Source: Kitasatospora sp. NBC_00458 (GTDB lineage Bacteria > Actinomycetota > Actinomycetes > Streptomycetales > Streptomycetaceae). From it: a DNA stretch of 64,000 nucleotides. Each line of letters begins with the position of its first letter. Position 1 is the stretch's first letter. The DNA lies in contig NZ_CP107904.1 in NCBI RefSeq assembly GCF_036013975.1, positions 2,976,001-3,040,000 of the forward strand, read 5' to 3'. This document shows positions 46,842 through 57,830 of this stretch, in pieces. Under the pieces are notes generated by a model. It saw only the letters and a list, made by a program, of their open reading frames with translations, did not search any database and was not told where the DNA came from. Both the position numbers and the translations under genes were made by a program.

Positions 46842-47534
46842 CTAGTGCGAGGTGCGGGTCGCCGCCTCCAGCAGCGCCCCGACCCGCGCCTGCGGCAGGT
46901 CCAGACAGCGCCCGACGGCGGCCAGCGCGTCCCGCTCCTGCGGCCGGTACCGGCCGTCGGACAGGGCGATCGCCGCTCCCTGGAGCAGCAGCCGCTCGCG
47001 GCCGTGCTGGGCCAGGTGCGGGGCGAGCGGTTCGAGTGCCGCGTGCAGCTCCACGGCCAGCCCGCCCGACTCCCCCAGCCCCTGGCCGGGAGGCGCCCCC
47101 ACTTCGTGGGCGTCGTAGAGTTCGCCGCCGAGGCCGGAGAGCGCCGCGAGGGCGGCCAGCACCTGGGCCTCGCCGCAGTCCTCGAAGCCGGCGTCCCGGA
47201 CGGCCGCGCAGGCCGCCTCACGGGCCGCCCGGTGCGCGGTCCCGCCGGCCGCCAGCATGGCGAGCGCAATGGTGTACTGCGCGTCCCGCAGCATCCCGCC
47301 CAGACGTACGCAGGTGGGCTGTTCCAGGCTCTCGACCCCGAACCGGCCGTGGCAGCTGGTGCATTGAACGCTGCCGACCACCGGACCGAGCGGGAGCACC
47401 GGGGTTCCCAGCAACCGCAGCCACCGCCGGCCGTGCTGCCGGCGGTAGTTGCGGTCCCCGCCGCAGCCCGGGCAGAAGAAGTCACCGAGAACGTCAGTCC
47501 GCCACCTCGGGCGAACACCCCACATCCCTGTCAC
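46842..47534 (-). CDS. TerB-family protein with N-terminal zinc ribbon
   Basis: A 230-residue protein. Residues ~20-65 form a zinc-ribbon-like segment with CPGC near 21-24 and CTSC near 58-61. The C-terminal part is a TerB-like helical domain (AQYTIALAMLAAGGTAHRAA, LLLQGAAIALSDGRYRPQER, DALAAVGRCLDLPQARV) with acidic residues that in TerB bind metal. Tellurite resistance in the strict sense is not implied. GTG 47534 has GGAG 7 nt upstream. It stands alone between leuA and recO on the minus strand. Confidence 0.8.
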   Translation of the reverse strand: MTGMWGVRPRWRTDVLGDFFCPGCGGDRNYRRQHGRRWLRLLGTPVLPLGPVVGSVQCTSCHGRFGVESLEQPTCVRLGGMLRDAQYTIALAMLAAGGTAHRAAREAACAAVRDAGFEDCGEAQVLAALAALSGLGGELYDAHEVGAPPGQGLGESGGLAVELHAALEPLAPHLAQHGRERLLLQGAAIALSDGRYRPQERDALAAVGRCLDLPQARVGALLEAATRTSH

Positions 47535-47686
47535 GGCGCCACTCCCCAGACATGGCAGACGGCCTGCACAACAATGGGCAGGTCACGCGACCGGCCACCG
47601 GGCCGTCCCACCGACCCGGCTTACCGGTGGGACGATGTTGCCACGGTTGCCGACACGTGTCAGTACCTCGAACGGCCCGATCACCG

Positions 47687-47708
47687 AAAAAATGTGGCGC
47701 AGGCCACA
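47687..47708 (-). terminator. Intrinsic terminator of leuA
   Basis: TGTGGC (47693-47698) pairs with GCCACA (47703-47708). On the minus strand the stem is followed by six T (47687-47692). It lies about 97 nt after the leuA stop. Confidence 0.75.
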
Positions 47709-47804
47709 GCTCCCCCGCCCGCGGCGCCCGCCGCCCCGCCCCGGCCTCCGGGAACACCGCCGGGCCGCCCCGCGGGACGGCCCGGCCACTACCACTCGTA
47801 CGAA

Positions 47805-49810
<2,006 letters not shown>

Positions 49811-49940
49811 GATGGTCCCCAGCGTAACCCAGGCCCGCGCGCCCCCGAAGTGAGCCGGGCGGACATTCCACCCCTTGAGACGGCGCACGGTTCCGTCCGC
49901 GCCGGTGACAACACGTCATCAATGCCTCACTCTTGGCCAC

Positions 49941-50960
49941 ATGACAGCCGAACCGCCGCTCTGTGCGATCGTTCCGCCGTACGTCCTGGACCGCCTCTCC
50001 GAGGACGGTCACGCCCCCGCCACCCGCTCCCTCGCCCTCGACGCCGTGCACCGCGCCACGCGGCTCACCGCCGTCCCCCGACAGCCCGCCGCCGACCGCC
50101 TCGAACGGGTGATCTCGGACGCCGGGCACCGCGAGCGCCTGCCCGGCCGGACCGTCCGCCGGGAGGGCGAGCCGCCGCTCGCCGACCAGTCCGTCAACCA
50201 CGCCTACGACGGGCTCGGCGCCACCCACGCGCTGTTCTCCGAGGTCTACGGGCGGCACTCCATCGACGACGAGGGCCTGCGCCTCGACGCCACCGTGCAC
50301 TACGGCCGGGACTACGACAACGCCTTCTGGGACGGCCACCGGATGGTCTTCGGCGACGGCGACGGCGAGGTGTTCGGCGACTTCACCGCCTGCATCGACG
50401 TCATCGGCCACGAACTCGCCCACGGCGTCACGCAGTTCACCGCCGGACTGGAGTACCGGGGGCAGTCCGGCGCGCTCAACGAGTCGGTCTCGGACGTGTT
50501 CGGCTCACTGGTCAAGCAGTACGCGCTGCAGCAGGACGCCGCCGACGCGGACTGGCTGATCGGCGCCGGACTGCTCGCCCCGGGCGTGCAGGGGGTCGCG
50601 CTGCGCTCGATGAAGGCGCCCGGCACCGCCTACGACGACCCGCGGCTCGGCAAGGACCCGCAACCCGCCCACCTGCGGGACTACGTGCACACCGCCCAGG
50701 ACAACGGCGGCGTGCACATCAACTCGGGGATCCCCAACCACGCCTTCTACCTGCTGGCCACCGCGCTCGACGGCCGGGCCTGGGAGCGCGCGGGAAGGAT
50801 CTGGTACGACGCGCTGACCGGACGCCGGCTGCCCGCCGACGCCGACTTCACGGCCTTCGCCCGGGCCACCGTGGCGGCCGCCAGGGCCCGCTACCCGGAG
50901 CCGGAGGTGGCCGACACGGTGACCGCGGCCTGGGCGAAGGTGGGCATCAGCCCCGGTTGA
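49941..50960 (+). CDS. M4-family metallopeptidase, protealysin-like
   Basis: A 339-residue thermolysin-fold zinc protease. The zinc site is HELAH (H157, E158, H161), with the third ligand E181 in GALNESVSDVFG; the later NGGVHINSGIPNHAFYLLA has the catalytic His region. There is no signal peptide. The short propeptide with PPYVLDRL is the hallmark of protealysin-like proteases, which mature by removing it. ATG 49941 is chosen at the family N-terminus. It is followed after 58 nt by an emfourin-like inhibitor gene, as known for this group. Confidence 0.9.
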   Translation: MTAEPPLCAIVPPYVLDRLSEDGHAPATRSLALDAVHRATRLTAVPRQPAADRLERVISDAGHRERLPGRTVRREGEPPLADQSVNHAYDGLGATHALFSEVYGRHSIDDEGLRLDATVHYGRDYDNAFWDGHRMVFGDGDGEVFGDFTACIDVIGHELAHGVTQFTAGLEYRGQSGALNESVSDVFGSLVKQYALQQDAADADWLIGAGLLAPGVQGVALRSMKAPGTAYDDPRLGKDPQPAHLRDYVHTAQDNGGVHINSGIPNHAFYLLATALDGRAWERAGRIWYDALTGRRLPADADFTAFARATVAAARARYPEPEVADTVTAAWAKVGISPG

Positions 50961-51018
50961 GCCGGGCTTAAGTCAAGGTCCTGGAAAACCCCGGCAAACG
51001 GCTCCCCCGGGTAGCACC

Positions 51019-51294
51019 ATGGACACCATGCGCATCCAGGTGACCCGGACCGGCGGCTTCGGGGGACTCGTCCGCCACGCGGAGCTCGACACCACCGAGC
51101 GGACGGACGCCCCGCATGTGCACGCACTCGCCCGCGAGGCCGTCGCGGGCGGGCTGCGGTCCCCCTCGTACGGCGTGCCGGACGGCTTCCACTACGAGAT
51201 CACCGTCGACGGGCGGACGGTGCACTGCGCCGACCCGAAGCTCACCGAGTCGCAGCGCGAGCTGGTCTCCCTGGTGCTGCGCGAGGGCGCGTAG
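51019..51294 (+). CDS. Emfourin-like protealysin inhibitor
   Basis: A 91-residue protein whose body RIQVTRTGGFGGLVRHAELD then PDGFHYEITVDGRTVHCADP matches the emfourin (M4in) family, small proteins that inhibit protealysin-like M4 proteases and are encoded beside them. It would bind the neighbour's active site and control its activity in the cell. Start 51019 has GGG 7 nt upstream; ATG 51028, three codons later, fits family alignments equally. It is the last gene of the pair. Confidence 0.82.
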   Translation: MDTMRIQVTRTGGFGGLVRHAELDTTERTDAPHVHALAREAVAGGLRSPSYGVPDGFHYEITVDGRTVHCADPKLTESQRELVSLVLREGA

Positions 51295-51353
51295 GCCCCG
51301 TCCGGCGCGACGGCCGACGCCTGGCGCCCGCCCCCGGTGCCGGCGGCGGAGGC

Positions 51354-52067
51354 TCAGAGCCAGCCGTCGAGCGAGGCCAGGAAGCCCGCGAGGTCGTCCC
51401 GGTGGATGGTGTGCCCGGCGCCGGCCACCGTCCTGAGCTCGTACCCGGCGCCGCGCAGCCGCTCGGCGTCCTCGGGCCCGGTCAGGAAGCTCCGGTCGGG
51501 CAGCTGGACGAGCGAGGGCACCGCGGGGGTCCCGGGCAGGGCGGCCGTCGCGTAGTAGTCGGCGAGGCCGAGCGCGCTGTCCGGGTCCCAGAGAGCCAGG
51601 GTGGCCACCTCGACGTCCACGTCCGCCGCGGCCCAGCGCGGGGAGAGCACGGCGATCTGCTCCCGGGTGGCCTGCCGGAAGTGGGTGAAGACCACCGGGT
51701 CGAACAGGTCGGGCTGGGCGAAGCACCAGGCCGGGTCGGAGTAGACCGCCCGGGCGGGCCGGAGCCGGTCGACCGCCCGCAGCAGGGCCAGGCCGCCGAG
51801 CGAGTGGCCGACGGCGAGGTCCGCACCGGCCGGCAGGGTGTCCACCAGGTCCTCGGCCAGCCGCTCGGGGCCGTACCGGTCGGCCGGGGTGGCGCCCTCC
51901 CCGCGCGGGCTGGCGCCGTGGCCCCGCAGGTCCACGGCGATCACCCGGTAGCCGCGCCCGGCCAGCGCCGGCCCGACCGTCCGCCAGGTGCGGTGGTCGG
52001 ACATGATCCCGTGGACCAGCAGTGCGAGCCGGTCGCCGGTACCCCACTCGTGGGTGTGCAGCTTCAT
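51354..52067 (-). CDS. Alpha/beta-fold hydrolase
   Basis: A 237-residue serine hydrolase of the abhydrolase family. LVHGIMSDHRTWRTV holds the oxyanion-hole region, VIAVDLRGHGAS the second strand, GHSLGGLALL the nucleophile Ser, and GAGHTIHRDDLAGFL the catalytic His. The substrate is unknown; similarity to peroxidase/esterase-type hydrolases is general. ATG 52067 fits the first strand. It lies 44 nt after era on the same strand and may be co-transcribed with it. Confidence 0.88.
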   Translation of the reverse strand: MKLHTHEWGTGDRLALLVHGIMSDHRTWRTVGPALAGRGYRVIAVDLRGHGASPRGEGATPADRYGPERLAEDLVDTLPAGADLAVGHSLGGLALLRAVDRLRPARAVYSDPAWCFAQPDLFDPVVFTHFRQATREQIAVLSPRWAAADVDVEVATLALWDPDSALGLADYYATAALPGTPAVPSLVQLPDRSFLTGPEDAERLRGAGYELRTVAGAGHTIHRDDLAGFLASLDGWL

Positions 52068-52111
52068 CCCGGCCCCCTGTCACCCGGTCCGGCCCCGGTC
52101 GTCCGGACTGA

Positions 52112-53041
52112 TCAGAAGCCCAGCTTACGGAGCTGCTTCGGGTCCCGCTGCCAGTCCTTGGCGACCTTGACGTGCAGGTCCAGGAAGACCGGCGTGCCGA
52201 GCAGCGCCTCGATGTGCTTGCGGGCGGTGGTGCCGACGTGCTTGAGCCGGGCGCCCTTGGCCCCGATCACGATGGCCTTCTGGCTCTGCCGCTCGATGTA
52301 GACGTTGGCGTGGATGTCCAGCAGCGGCCGGTCCGCGGGCCGGCCCTCGCGCGGCAGCATCTCCTCGACCACGACCGCCAGCGAGTGCGGGAGCTCGTCC
52401 CGGACGCCCTCCAGGGCGGCCTCGCGGATCAGCTCGGCGACCATGATCTGCTCGGGCTCGTCGGTGAGGTCGCCGTCCGGGTAGAGCGGCATGCCCTCGG
52501 GGAGCAGCTTGGTGATCAGTTCGGCGACGAGGTCGACCTGCTTGTCGCCCACGGCGGACACCGGGATGATCTCGGCCCACTCGAAGCCCAGCTCGATGCC
52601 GAGCTGGTGGACGGCGATCAGCTGCTCGGCGAGCCGCTTGGAGTCGACCAGGTCGGTCTTGGTGACGATGGCCACCTTGGGGGTCTTCTTGATCTCGGCG
52701 AGTTCCTTGGCGATGAACTTGTCGCCGGGGCCGAGCTTCTGGTCGGCGGGGAGGCAGAAGCCGATCACGTCGACCTCGGCCCAGGTGGAGCGGACGAGGT
52801 CGTTGAGCCGCTCGCCGAGCAGGGTGCGCGGCTTGTGCAGGCCGGGGGTGTCGACCAGGACGAGCTGGGCGTCCGGGCGGTGCACGATGCCGCGCACGGT
52901 GTGCCGGGTGGTCTGCGGACGGTCGGAGGTGATCGCGACCTTCGTCCCCACCAGGGCGTTGGTCAGGGTCGACTTGCCCGCGTTGGGCCGGCCGACGAAG
53001 CACGCGAAGCCGGAGCGGTACGAGGAGGAAGGGGCACTCAT
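52112..53041 (-). CDS. era: GTPase Era
   Basis: A 309-residue ribosome-assembly GTPase. G1 is GRPNAGKST, G3 is LVDTPGLHKPR, G4 is VTKTDL, and the C-terminal KH domain for 16S rRNA 3'-end binding has KAIVIGAKGARLKHVGTTAR. It acts in 30S maturation. ATG 53041 is chosen over one three codons upstream (53050), because GGGAG then has a normal distance. It sits with ybeY, phoH and the CorC gene in the usual order. Confidence 0.96.
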   Translation of the reverse strand: MSAPSSSYRSGFACFVGRPNAGKSTLTNALVGTKVAITSDRPQTTRHTVRGIVHRPDAQLVLVDTPGLHKPRTLLGERLNDLVRSTWAEVDVIGFCLPADQKLGPGDKFIAKELAEIKKTPKVAIVTKTDLVDSKRLAEQLIAVHQLGIELGFEWAEIIPVSAVGDKQVDLVAELITKLLPEGMPLYPDGDLTDEPEQIMVAELIREAALEGVRDELPHSLAVVVEEMLPREGRPADRPLLDIHANVYIERQSQKAIVIGAKGARLKHVGTTARKHIEALLGTPVFLDLHVKVAKDWQRDPKQLRKLGF

Positions 53042-53096
53042 GCGCCCCATTCTCCCTGATCACGGGGACCGCGACGGACCGGGCCGCCCGGAGGGG

Positions 53097-53258
53097 TCAC
53101 TTCTTCCCGCCGCCGAGGACCGAGGCGAGGCCCCAGACCAGCACGATCACCAGGAACGAGACCGAGCCCCAGAGCCAGAACGGCGAGCCGGTCTCCTGCC
53201 ATTTGCCCATCCCCATCACGCCCAGCAGCAGTCCCGCGAAGAACGCGAACGGCCCCAT
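53097..53258 (-). CDS. Small membrane protein (53 residues)
   Basis: A 53-residue protein with two membrane helices: one near the N-terminus (GPFAFFAGLLLGVMGMG) and one near the end (FWLWGSVSFLVIVLVWGLAS), finishing with a basic GGGKK. GAGGGG lies about 8 nt before the ATG. No known domain. It is directly upstream of era on the same strand and preceded by a strong hairpin, so it probably starts the era transcript. Confidence 0.7.
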   Translation of the reverse strand: MGPFAFFAGLLLGVMGMGKWQETGSPFWLWGSVSFLVIVLVWGLASVLGGGKK

Positions 53259-53316
53259 CGCCCAGCCCCCTCACCGCAGCAACTCCCCGGTGAGATTATC
53301 CGCCGAACCGGTACGA

Positions 53317-53350
53317 CAGGGCGCCCGGGGTACCCGCCCCGGGCGCCCTG
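53317..53350 (-). terminator. Hairpin after the deaminase-like gene
   Basis: CAGGGCGCCCGGGG (53317-53330) pairs exactly with 53337-53350 across a 6-nt loop, 61-94 nt downstream of the deaminase-like gene's stop. Confidence 0.75.
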
Positions 53351-53410
53351 CCCGCGCACCACGGGCGGCCTCCGCGGACCGCCTCGGAGACCCGTTCCCC
53401 GCGGGACCGC

Positions 53411-53764
53411 TCAGCGCGCCCCGACGGAGGCCCGCAGCGCCCCGTCCGGCCCGGCCAGCAGCAGCGGGGTCCCGGCGCCGCCGAGGTCCCGGACCGCCGC
53501 CAGGTCGGCCGCGGAGGGCTCCTCCGCCTCGCTCACCAGTGCCGCGGCCTCCAGCGACCTCGCGCCGCTGGCCACCGCCATCGCCACCGCCGTCTGCACC
53601 GCGCTGAGCTGCAGCGACTCCAGCGCGACCGTCCCGGCCACGTACGTCCGGCCGGTCTCGTCACGCACCGCGGCCCCCTCCGGGACGCCGTTGCGGGCGC
53701 GGGCGGAGCGGGCCAGGGTGATGATCTTCTTGTCTTCGGGGTCGAGCTCGACGATGTCACTCAT
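53411..53764 (-). CDS. Cytidine-deaminase-like protein lacking catalytic residues
   Basis: A 117-residue protein with the layout of a short cytidine deaminase: an opening helix (EDKKIITLARSARARNGVPE), GAAVRDETGRTYVAGTVALE where active enzymes have the xNVEN strand, and LSAVQTAVAMAVASGARSLE where active enzymes have the CAE zinc site. The zinc Cys and catalytic Glu are therefore replaced, and the later PCxxC is absent. It is probably non-catalytic, perhaps structural or ligand-binding. It lies between era and the DUF4383 gene on the same strand. Confidence 0.75.
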   Translation of the reverse strand: MSDIVELDPEDKKIITLARSARARNGVPEGAAVRDETGRTYVAGTVALESLQLSAVQTAVAMAVASGARSLEAAALVSEAEEPSAADLAAVRDLGGAGTPLLLAGPDGALRASVGAR

Positions 53765-53799
53765 GCCCAGGAGCATAGGCGCCGCCCGGCGGCCCCGGA

Positions 53800-54339
53800 T
53801 CAGTGCCCGATCGGGTTCGGCGGGCCCGGCCGCATGACCTTCACGAAGGTCTTCGGACCGGACGGCAGCGGCTCCTCGTCCTCGGCCCGCTTGCGCCAGT
53901 ACGGGTTGTCGTGCGGCAGGTGGCTGCTGACCCGGCCGTACATGCCGAACGTGGTGATCACCAGGCCGAAGACGAAGGCGAACAGCACGTTGGACATCCG
54001 GAAGTTCAGGATGTTGGCGTCCGGCCGCCCCAGCACCGTCAGCCCGTAGAAGCCGGAGAGCACGAACAGCACGCCGACCACCATGTTGAGGTTGGAGGCG
54101 AAGTTCCCGCCGATGACCGCGCCGGCCACCAGGACCGCGCCCATCACGATGGACAGGATGCTCAGCGCCCCGTTGGTCGACATCCCCGCGATGTCGCTGC
54201 CGCTGGTGGACAGGAAGCCCGGGTGGTCGGCCAGCCCGAGGCAGCCGAACACGATCAGGAAGATCCCGCCGAGCCCCGCACCGATCCGCCAGACCAGCAG
54301 CAGCTTGTGGTCGACGGGCAGTTCGTCTTGCAGCTTCAT
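53800..54339 (-). CDS. DUF4383-type membrane protein
   Basis: A 179-residue protein with four membrane helices (VWRIGAGLGGIFLIVFGCLG, ILSIVMGAVLVAGAVIGG, LNMVVGVLFVLSGFYGLTVL, VLFAFVFGLVITTFGMYGRV) and a polar C-terminus. The spacing fits DUF4383, a family of unknown function in actinobacteria. It sits 12 nt after the 81-residue Cys-containing gene, probably in one transcript with the CorC gene. Confidence 0.8.
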   Translation of the reverse strand: MKLQDELPVDHKLLLVWRIGAGLGGIFLIVFGCLGLADHPGFLSTSGSDIAGMSTNGALSILSIVMGAVLVAGAVIGGNFASNLNMVVGVLFVLSGFYGLTVLGRPDANILNFRMSNVLFAFVFGLVITTFGMYGRVSSHLPHDNPYWRKRAEDEEPLPSGPKTFVKVMRPGPPNPIGH

Positions 54340-54351
54340 GGCGACCTCCGC

Positions 54352-54597
54352 CTAGCCGTAGGGGTGGCTTCCCTGCATGTGCGGCACCTCGTGCATGTAC
54401 AGCGAGCCGCACTGCTGGCAGCACCGGAGCCCGGTCCCCCACTCCTGCTCCGGCCGCGTCTCGGCGTCGGCGGGGATGGTGCGGCCGCACAGGGCGGTGG
54501 CCGGATCACCGTCCCGCACCACGTGCCAGACCTTGACCCCGCCCGCCGTCCCCTGCGGGCCGTACTCCGCGCGAAGTTGGTGAGTCATGCTCTCCAT
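54352..54597 (-). CDS. Small Cys-containing hypothetical protein
   Basis: An 81-residue cytoplasmic protein with ALCGRTIP and LRCCQQCGSLYMHE, four cysteines that could bind zinc, and several histidines (VWHVV, HEVPHMQGSH). Similar small proteins occur in streptomycetes without an assigned role. ATG 54597 has GGAG 5 nt upstream. It lies 24 nt after the CorC-type gene in the same direction. Confidence 0.6.
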   Translation of the reverse strand: MESMTHQLRAEYGPQGTAGGVKVWHVVRDGDPATALCGRTIPADAETRPEQEWGTGLRCCQQCGSLYMHEVPHMQGSHPYG

Positions 54598-54621
54598 CGT
54601 CGCTCCGGAAGGACGGGAGCG

Positions 54622-55947
54622 CTACTCGCCGGCCGCCCGGGCCGCACCGGCCTCCGCCAGGACCGGGGCGGCCACCACCGAGCCGATCCGGTTGCGCCGG
54701 CCGGCCGAGCTCTCCGCGGTCAGCCGGATCGCGGTCAGCCCGCCCGGGACCTCCTCCGGCAGCGGGATCTCGCAGGACGAACCGGGGATCGGCACCCGGC
54801 CGAGGTGCTTGGCGAGCAGCCCGCCCACGGTCTCGACGTCCTCGTCCTCCAGCTCGATCCCGAACAGCTCGCCCAGGTCCTCGACCAGCAGCCGGGCGGT
54901 GATCCGGTAGGTGCCGTCCCCGAGGTCCTCGACCGGGGCGATCTCCCGGTCGTACTCGTCGGTGATCTCGCCGACGATCTCCTCCAGGATGTCCTCGATG
55001 GTGACCAGGCCGGCGGTCCCGCCGTACTCGTCGATCACGATCGCCACGTGCGAGCGCATCTGCTGCATCTCGCGCAGCAGGTCGGCGGCCGGCTTGGAGT
55101 CCGGCACGAACACCGCCGGCCGCAGCACCGCGCCGACCTCGTCGGACTCGGAGTCCCGGTTGATGTGGGTGCGCCGCACGAGGTCCTTGAGGTAGACGAT
55201 GCCGACCACGTCGTCCTCGTTGTCGCCGACCACCGGGATCCGCGAGAAGCCCGAGCGCAGCGCCAGGGTGAGCGCCTGCCGGACGGTCTTGTGCCGCTCG
55301 ATCATCACCAGGTCGGTCCGCGGCACCATCACCTCGCGGACGATGGTGTCGCCCAGCTCGAAGACCGAGTGCACCATCCGGCGCTCCTCGTCCTCGATGA
55401 CGTCGTTCTTCTCGGCGAGGTCGACCAGCGCCCGCAGCTCCGCCTCGGAGGCGAACGGGCCCTCCTTGTACCCCTTGCCGGGGGTGAGGGCGTTGCCGAG
55501 CAGGATCAGCAGCCGCGGGATCGGGCCGAGGATCCGGGCCAGCGGCAGCAGCACGAAGGAGGCGGCGGTCGCGGTGGAGAGCGGGTGCTGGCGCCCGATC
55601 GTGCGCGGCGAGACGCCGACCGCCACGAACGACACCAGCACCATCACGCCGAACGCCAGCAGCACGGCCTGCCAGGTCGAGTCCAGGCTGCGGACGCAGA
55701 CCACGGTGACCAGGACGGCCGCCGCCATCTCGCTGGCCACCCGGATCAGGGTGGCCAGGTTGAGGTAGCGGATCGGGTCCGAGGCCAGGGCCAGCAGCCG
55801 GGCCGAACCCTTCCGGCCGGACCGGACGGCCTCCTCCGCGCGGAACCGGGAGACCCGGGAGATGCCCGCCTCGGCGCACGCCGCCAGCCAGCCGAGGACG
55901 ACCAGCAGCACGGCGCCGAGGATGAAACTCGTACTCTCACCACTCAC
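54622..55947 (-). CDS. CNNM/CorC-type membrane protein (hemolysin family)
   Basis: A 441-residue protein. The N-terminal DUF21 membrane domain has about four helices (SFILGAVLLVVLGWLAACAE and others) and the conserved GVSPRTIGRQ. Then two CBS domains (VMVPRTDLVMIERHKTVRQA, HVAIVIDEYGGTAGLVTIED) and the C-terminal CorC_HlyC transporter-associated domain. Relatives act in magnesium or cobalt efflux and sense adenine nucleotides. Start is GTG 55947, just after ybeY (19 nt), within the phoH-ybeY-corC-era cluster. Confidence 0.93.
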   Translation of the reverse strand: MSGESTSFILGAVLLVVLGWLAACAEAGISRVSRFRAEEAVRSGRKGSARLLALASDPIRYLNLATLIRVASEMAAAVLVTVVCVRSLDSTWQAVLLAFGVMVLVSFVAVGVSPRTIGRQHPLSTATAASFVLLPLARILGPIPRLLILLGNALTPGKGYKEGPFASEAELRALVDLAEKNDVIEDEERRMVHSVFELGDTIVREVMVPRTDLVMIERHKTVRQALTLALRSGFSRIPVVGDNEDDVVGIVYLKDLVRRTHINRDSESDEVGAVLRPAVFVPDSKPAADLLREMQQMRSHVAIVIDEYGGTAGLVTIEDILEEIVGEITDEYDREIAPVEDLGDGTYRITARLLVEDLGELFGIELEDEDVETVGGLLAKHLGRVPIPGSSCEIPLPEEVPGGLTAIRLTAESSAGRRNRIGSVVAAPVLAEAGAARAAGE

Positions 55948-55966
55948 AGGGGTTCGGGCTCCGCGC

Positions 55967-56461
55967 TCAGTGGGTGGTGGGGGCCGGCGAGATGCCGCCG
56001 AGGCCGCGCCCGGCCCGCCAGCCGTCGAGGATCGCCTTCTGGAGGCCGAACATCTCCTCCTCCTCGTCCGGCTCCTCGTGGTCGTACCCGAGCACGTGCA
56101 GCACGCCGTGGACGGTGAGCAGCTGCAGCTCCTCGTCCATCGAGTGCTTGGACGGGGCCGCCTTGCCCTGCTGCTCGGCGACCTCGGGGCAGAGGACGAT
56201 GTCGCCGAGCAGGCCCTGCGGCAGCTCCTCGCCCTCCTTGCCCGGTCGCAGCTCGTCCATCGGGAACGACATCACGTCGGTCGGGCCCGGGAGGTCCATC
56301 CACTGGATGTGCAGCTCCTCCATCGCCGCACCGTCCACCAGGATCACGGACAGTTCGGACTGCGGGTGGATCCGCATCTTGTCCAGTGCGTAGCGGGCGA
56401 CGTCGAGGATGGCTTCCTCGTCAGCGTCCCAACCGGACTCGTTGGCGATGTCGATCGACAT
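55967..56461 (-). CDS. ybeY: Endoribonuclease YbeY
   Basis: A 164-residue metal-dependent RNase for 16S rRNA 3'-end maturation and 70S quality control. The zinc motif is [11 protein letters not shown] (H118, H122, H128); MSFPMDE is the family's other block. An acidic loop of Glu residues follows. It lies 14 nt after phoH, the standard gene pair. Confidence 0.95.
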   Translation of the reverse strand: MSIDIANESGWDADEEAILDVARYALDKMRIHPQSELSVILVDGAAMEELHIQWMDLPGPTDVMSFPMDELRPGKEGEELPQGLLGDIVLCPEVAEQQGKAAPSKHSMDEELQLLTVHGVLHVLGYDHEEPDEEEEMFGLQKAILDGWRAGRGLGGISPAPTTH

Positions 56462-56475
56462 GACGGGCTGGTTAC

Positions 56476-57603
56476 TCAGCTTTCGGTGCGATGGGACTGT
56501 CGGGGTGCGCGCGAGCCGCGCCGCTGGGCCGGCTGGGCCGGCTGGGCCGGGAGCGGGCGCTCCTCGGACTCCTGCCGGGCGTCCCAGCGCTCGTACGCGT
56601 CCACGATCCGGCCGACCAGCTTGTGGCGGACCACGTCGGTGCTGGTGAGGACGGAGAAGTGGATGTCGGGCACGTCGACCAGGATCTCCTGGACGACCTT
56701 GAGGCCGCTGCGGGTGCCGCCCGGGAGGTCGATCTGGCTGGTGTCGCCGGTGACGACCACCCGGGAGTTGAACCCGAGGCGGGTGAGGAACATCTTCATC
56801 TGCTCGGGCGAGGTGTTCTGGGCCTCGTCCAGGATGATGAAGGCGTCGTTGAGGGTGCGGCCGCGCATGTAGGCCAGCGGGGCGACCTCGATGGTCCCGG
56901 CGGCCATCAGGCGCGGGATCGAGTCCGGGTCCATCATGTCGTGCAGCGCGTCGTACAGCGGGCGCAGGTACGGGTCGATCTTCTCGTAGAGGGTGCCGGG
57001 CAGGAAGCCCAGCCGCTCCCCCGCCTCGACGGCCGGACGGGTCAGGATGATCCGGTTGACCTCCTTGGCCTGGAGGGCCTGGACGGCCTTGGCCATCGCG
57101 AGGTAGGTCTTGCCAGTGCCGGCCGGGCCGAGCCCGAAGACGATGGTGTGCTTGTCGATCGCGTCGACGTAGCGCTGCTGGTTGAGGGTCTTGGGGCGGA
57201 TGGTCCGGCCCCGGTTGGACAGGATGTTCGCGGTGAACACCTGCGACGGTGCCGGGCTGTCCGGGTCGTCCTCGGCACTCCGGATCATGGCGATGGAGCG
57301 CTCCACGGCGTCCTCCGTCAGGGGTTGGCCGGTGCGCAGCACCAGCATCATCTCGGTGAAGAGCCGCTGGACGAGCGCGACCTCGGCCCGCTCCCCGGTG
57401 GCGGTGACCTCGTTGCCGCGGACGTGGATGTCGGCGGCGGGGAAGCCCCGCTCGATCACGCGCAGCAAGGAGTCCGCGGTGCCGAGCAGGGTGACCATCG
57501 GGTGCTTCTCGGGGATGACGATCCGGGCGCTGGTGGAGCCGCCGTCGTCCGCCGGTTCGGGGCGCGACTGTCCGTTGGTACGGGTCTGCGATGTGTCACT
57601 CAT
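56476..57603 (-). CDS. PhoH-family ATPase
   Basis: A 375-residue cytoplasmic ATPase. Walker A is [14 protein letters not shown] at ~158-170, Walker B is [20 protein letters not shown], and [13 protein letters not shown] follows. The N-terminal ~60 residues form a KH-like region. Members are linked to RNA metabolism with YbeY. The last ~30 residues are Gln/Pro/Ala repeats ([10 protein letters not shown]). ATG 57603 is clear; a 227-nt gap separates it from the RNase Z gene. Confidence 0.94.
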   Translation of the reverse strand: MSDTSQTRTNGQSRPEPADDGGSTSARIVIPEKHPMVTLLGTADSLLRVIERGFPAADIHVRGNEVTATGERAEVALVQRLFTEMMLVLRTGQPLTEDAVERSIAMIRSAEDDPDSPAPSQVFTANILSNRGRTIRPKTLNQQRYVDAIDKHTIVFGLGPAGTGKTYLAMAKAVQALQAKEVNRIILTRPAVEAGERLGFLPGTLYEKIDPYLRPLYDALHDMMDPDSIPRLMAAGTIEVAPLAYMRGRTLNDAFIILDEAQNTSPEQMKMFLTRLGFNSRVVVTGDTSQIDLPGGTRSGLKVVQEILVDVPDIHFSVLTSTDVVRHKLVGRIVDAYERWDARQESEERPLPAQPAQPAQRRGSRAPRQSHRTES

Positions 57604-57830
57604 AGGTCGGCGCTGGGGCCTGCCTCATCCCATCCGTGTCTCGTCGGTGCCGCTCGGTCTCTCCGGGGCACCAGGGTACGCCGCGCACGTGATCGCCGCG
57701 GCGGGCGGCGGGGCCGCACCCGACGATGCTCCGGCAGATCGGGAGGCGGCGCGAGCGGTTTTCCGCACCGTCCACGGGCCGCCCGCGTCGCCGCGGGCGC
57801 CGTGACGGCGCTGCCGGTCCGCGCGGCCCT

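Noticed and set aside
53803-56118. Plus-strand frame of 771 codons opposite the DUF4383 and CorC genes
   Set aside because: Shadow of three supported minus-strand genes; His/Arg/Gly/Asp-rich product without domains.
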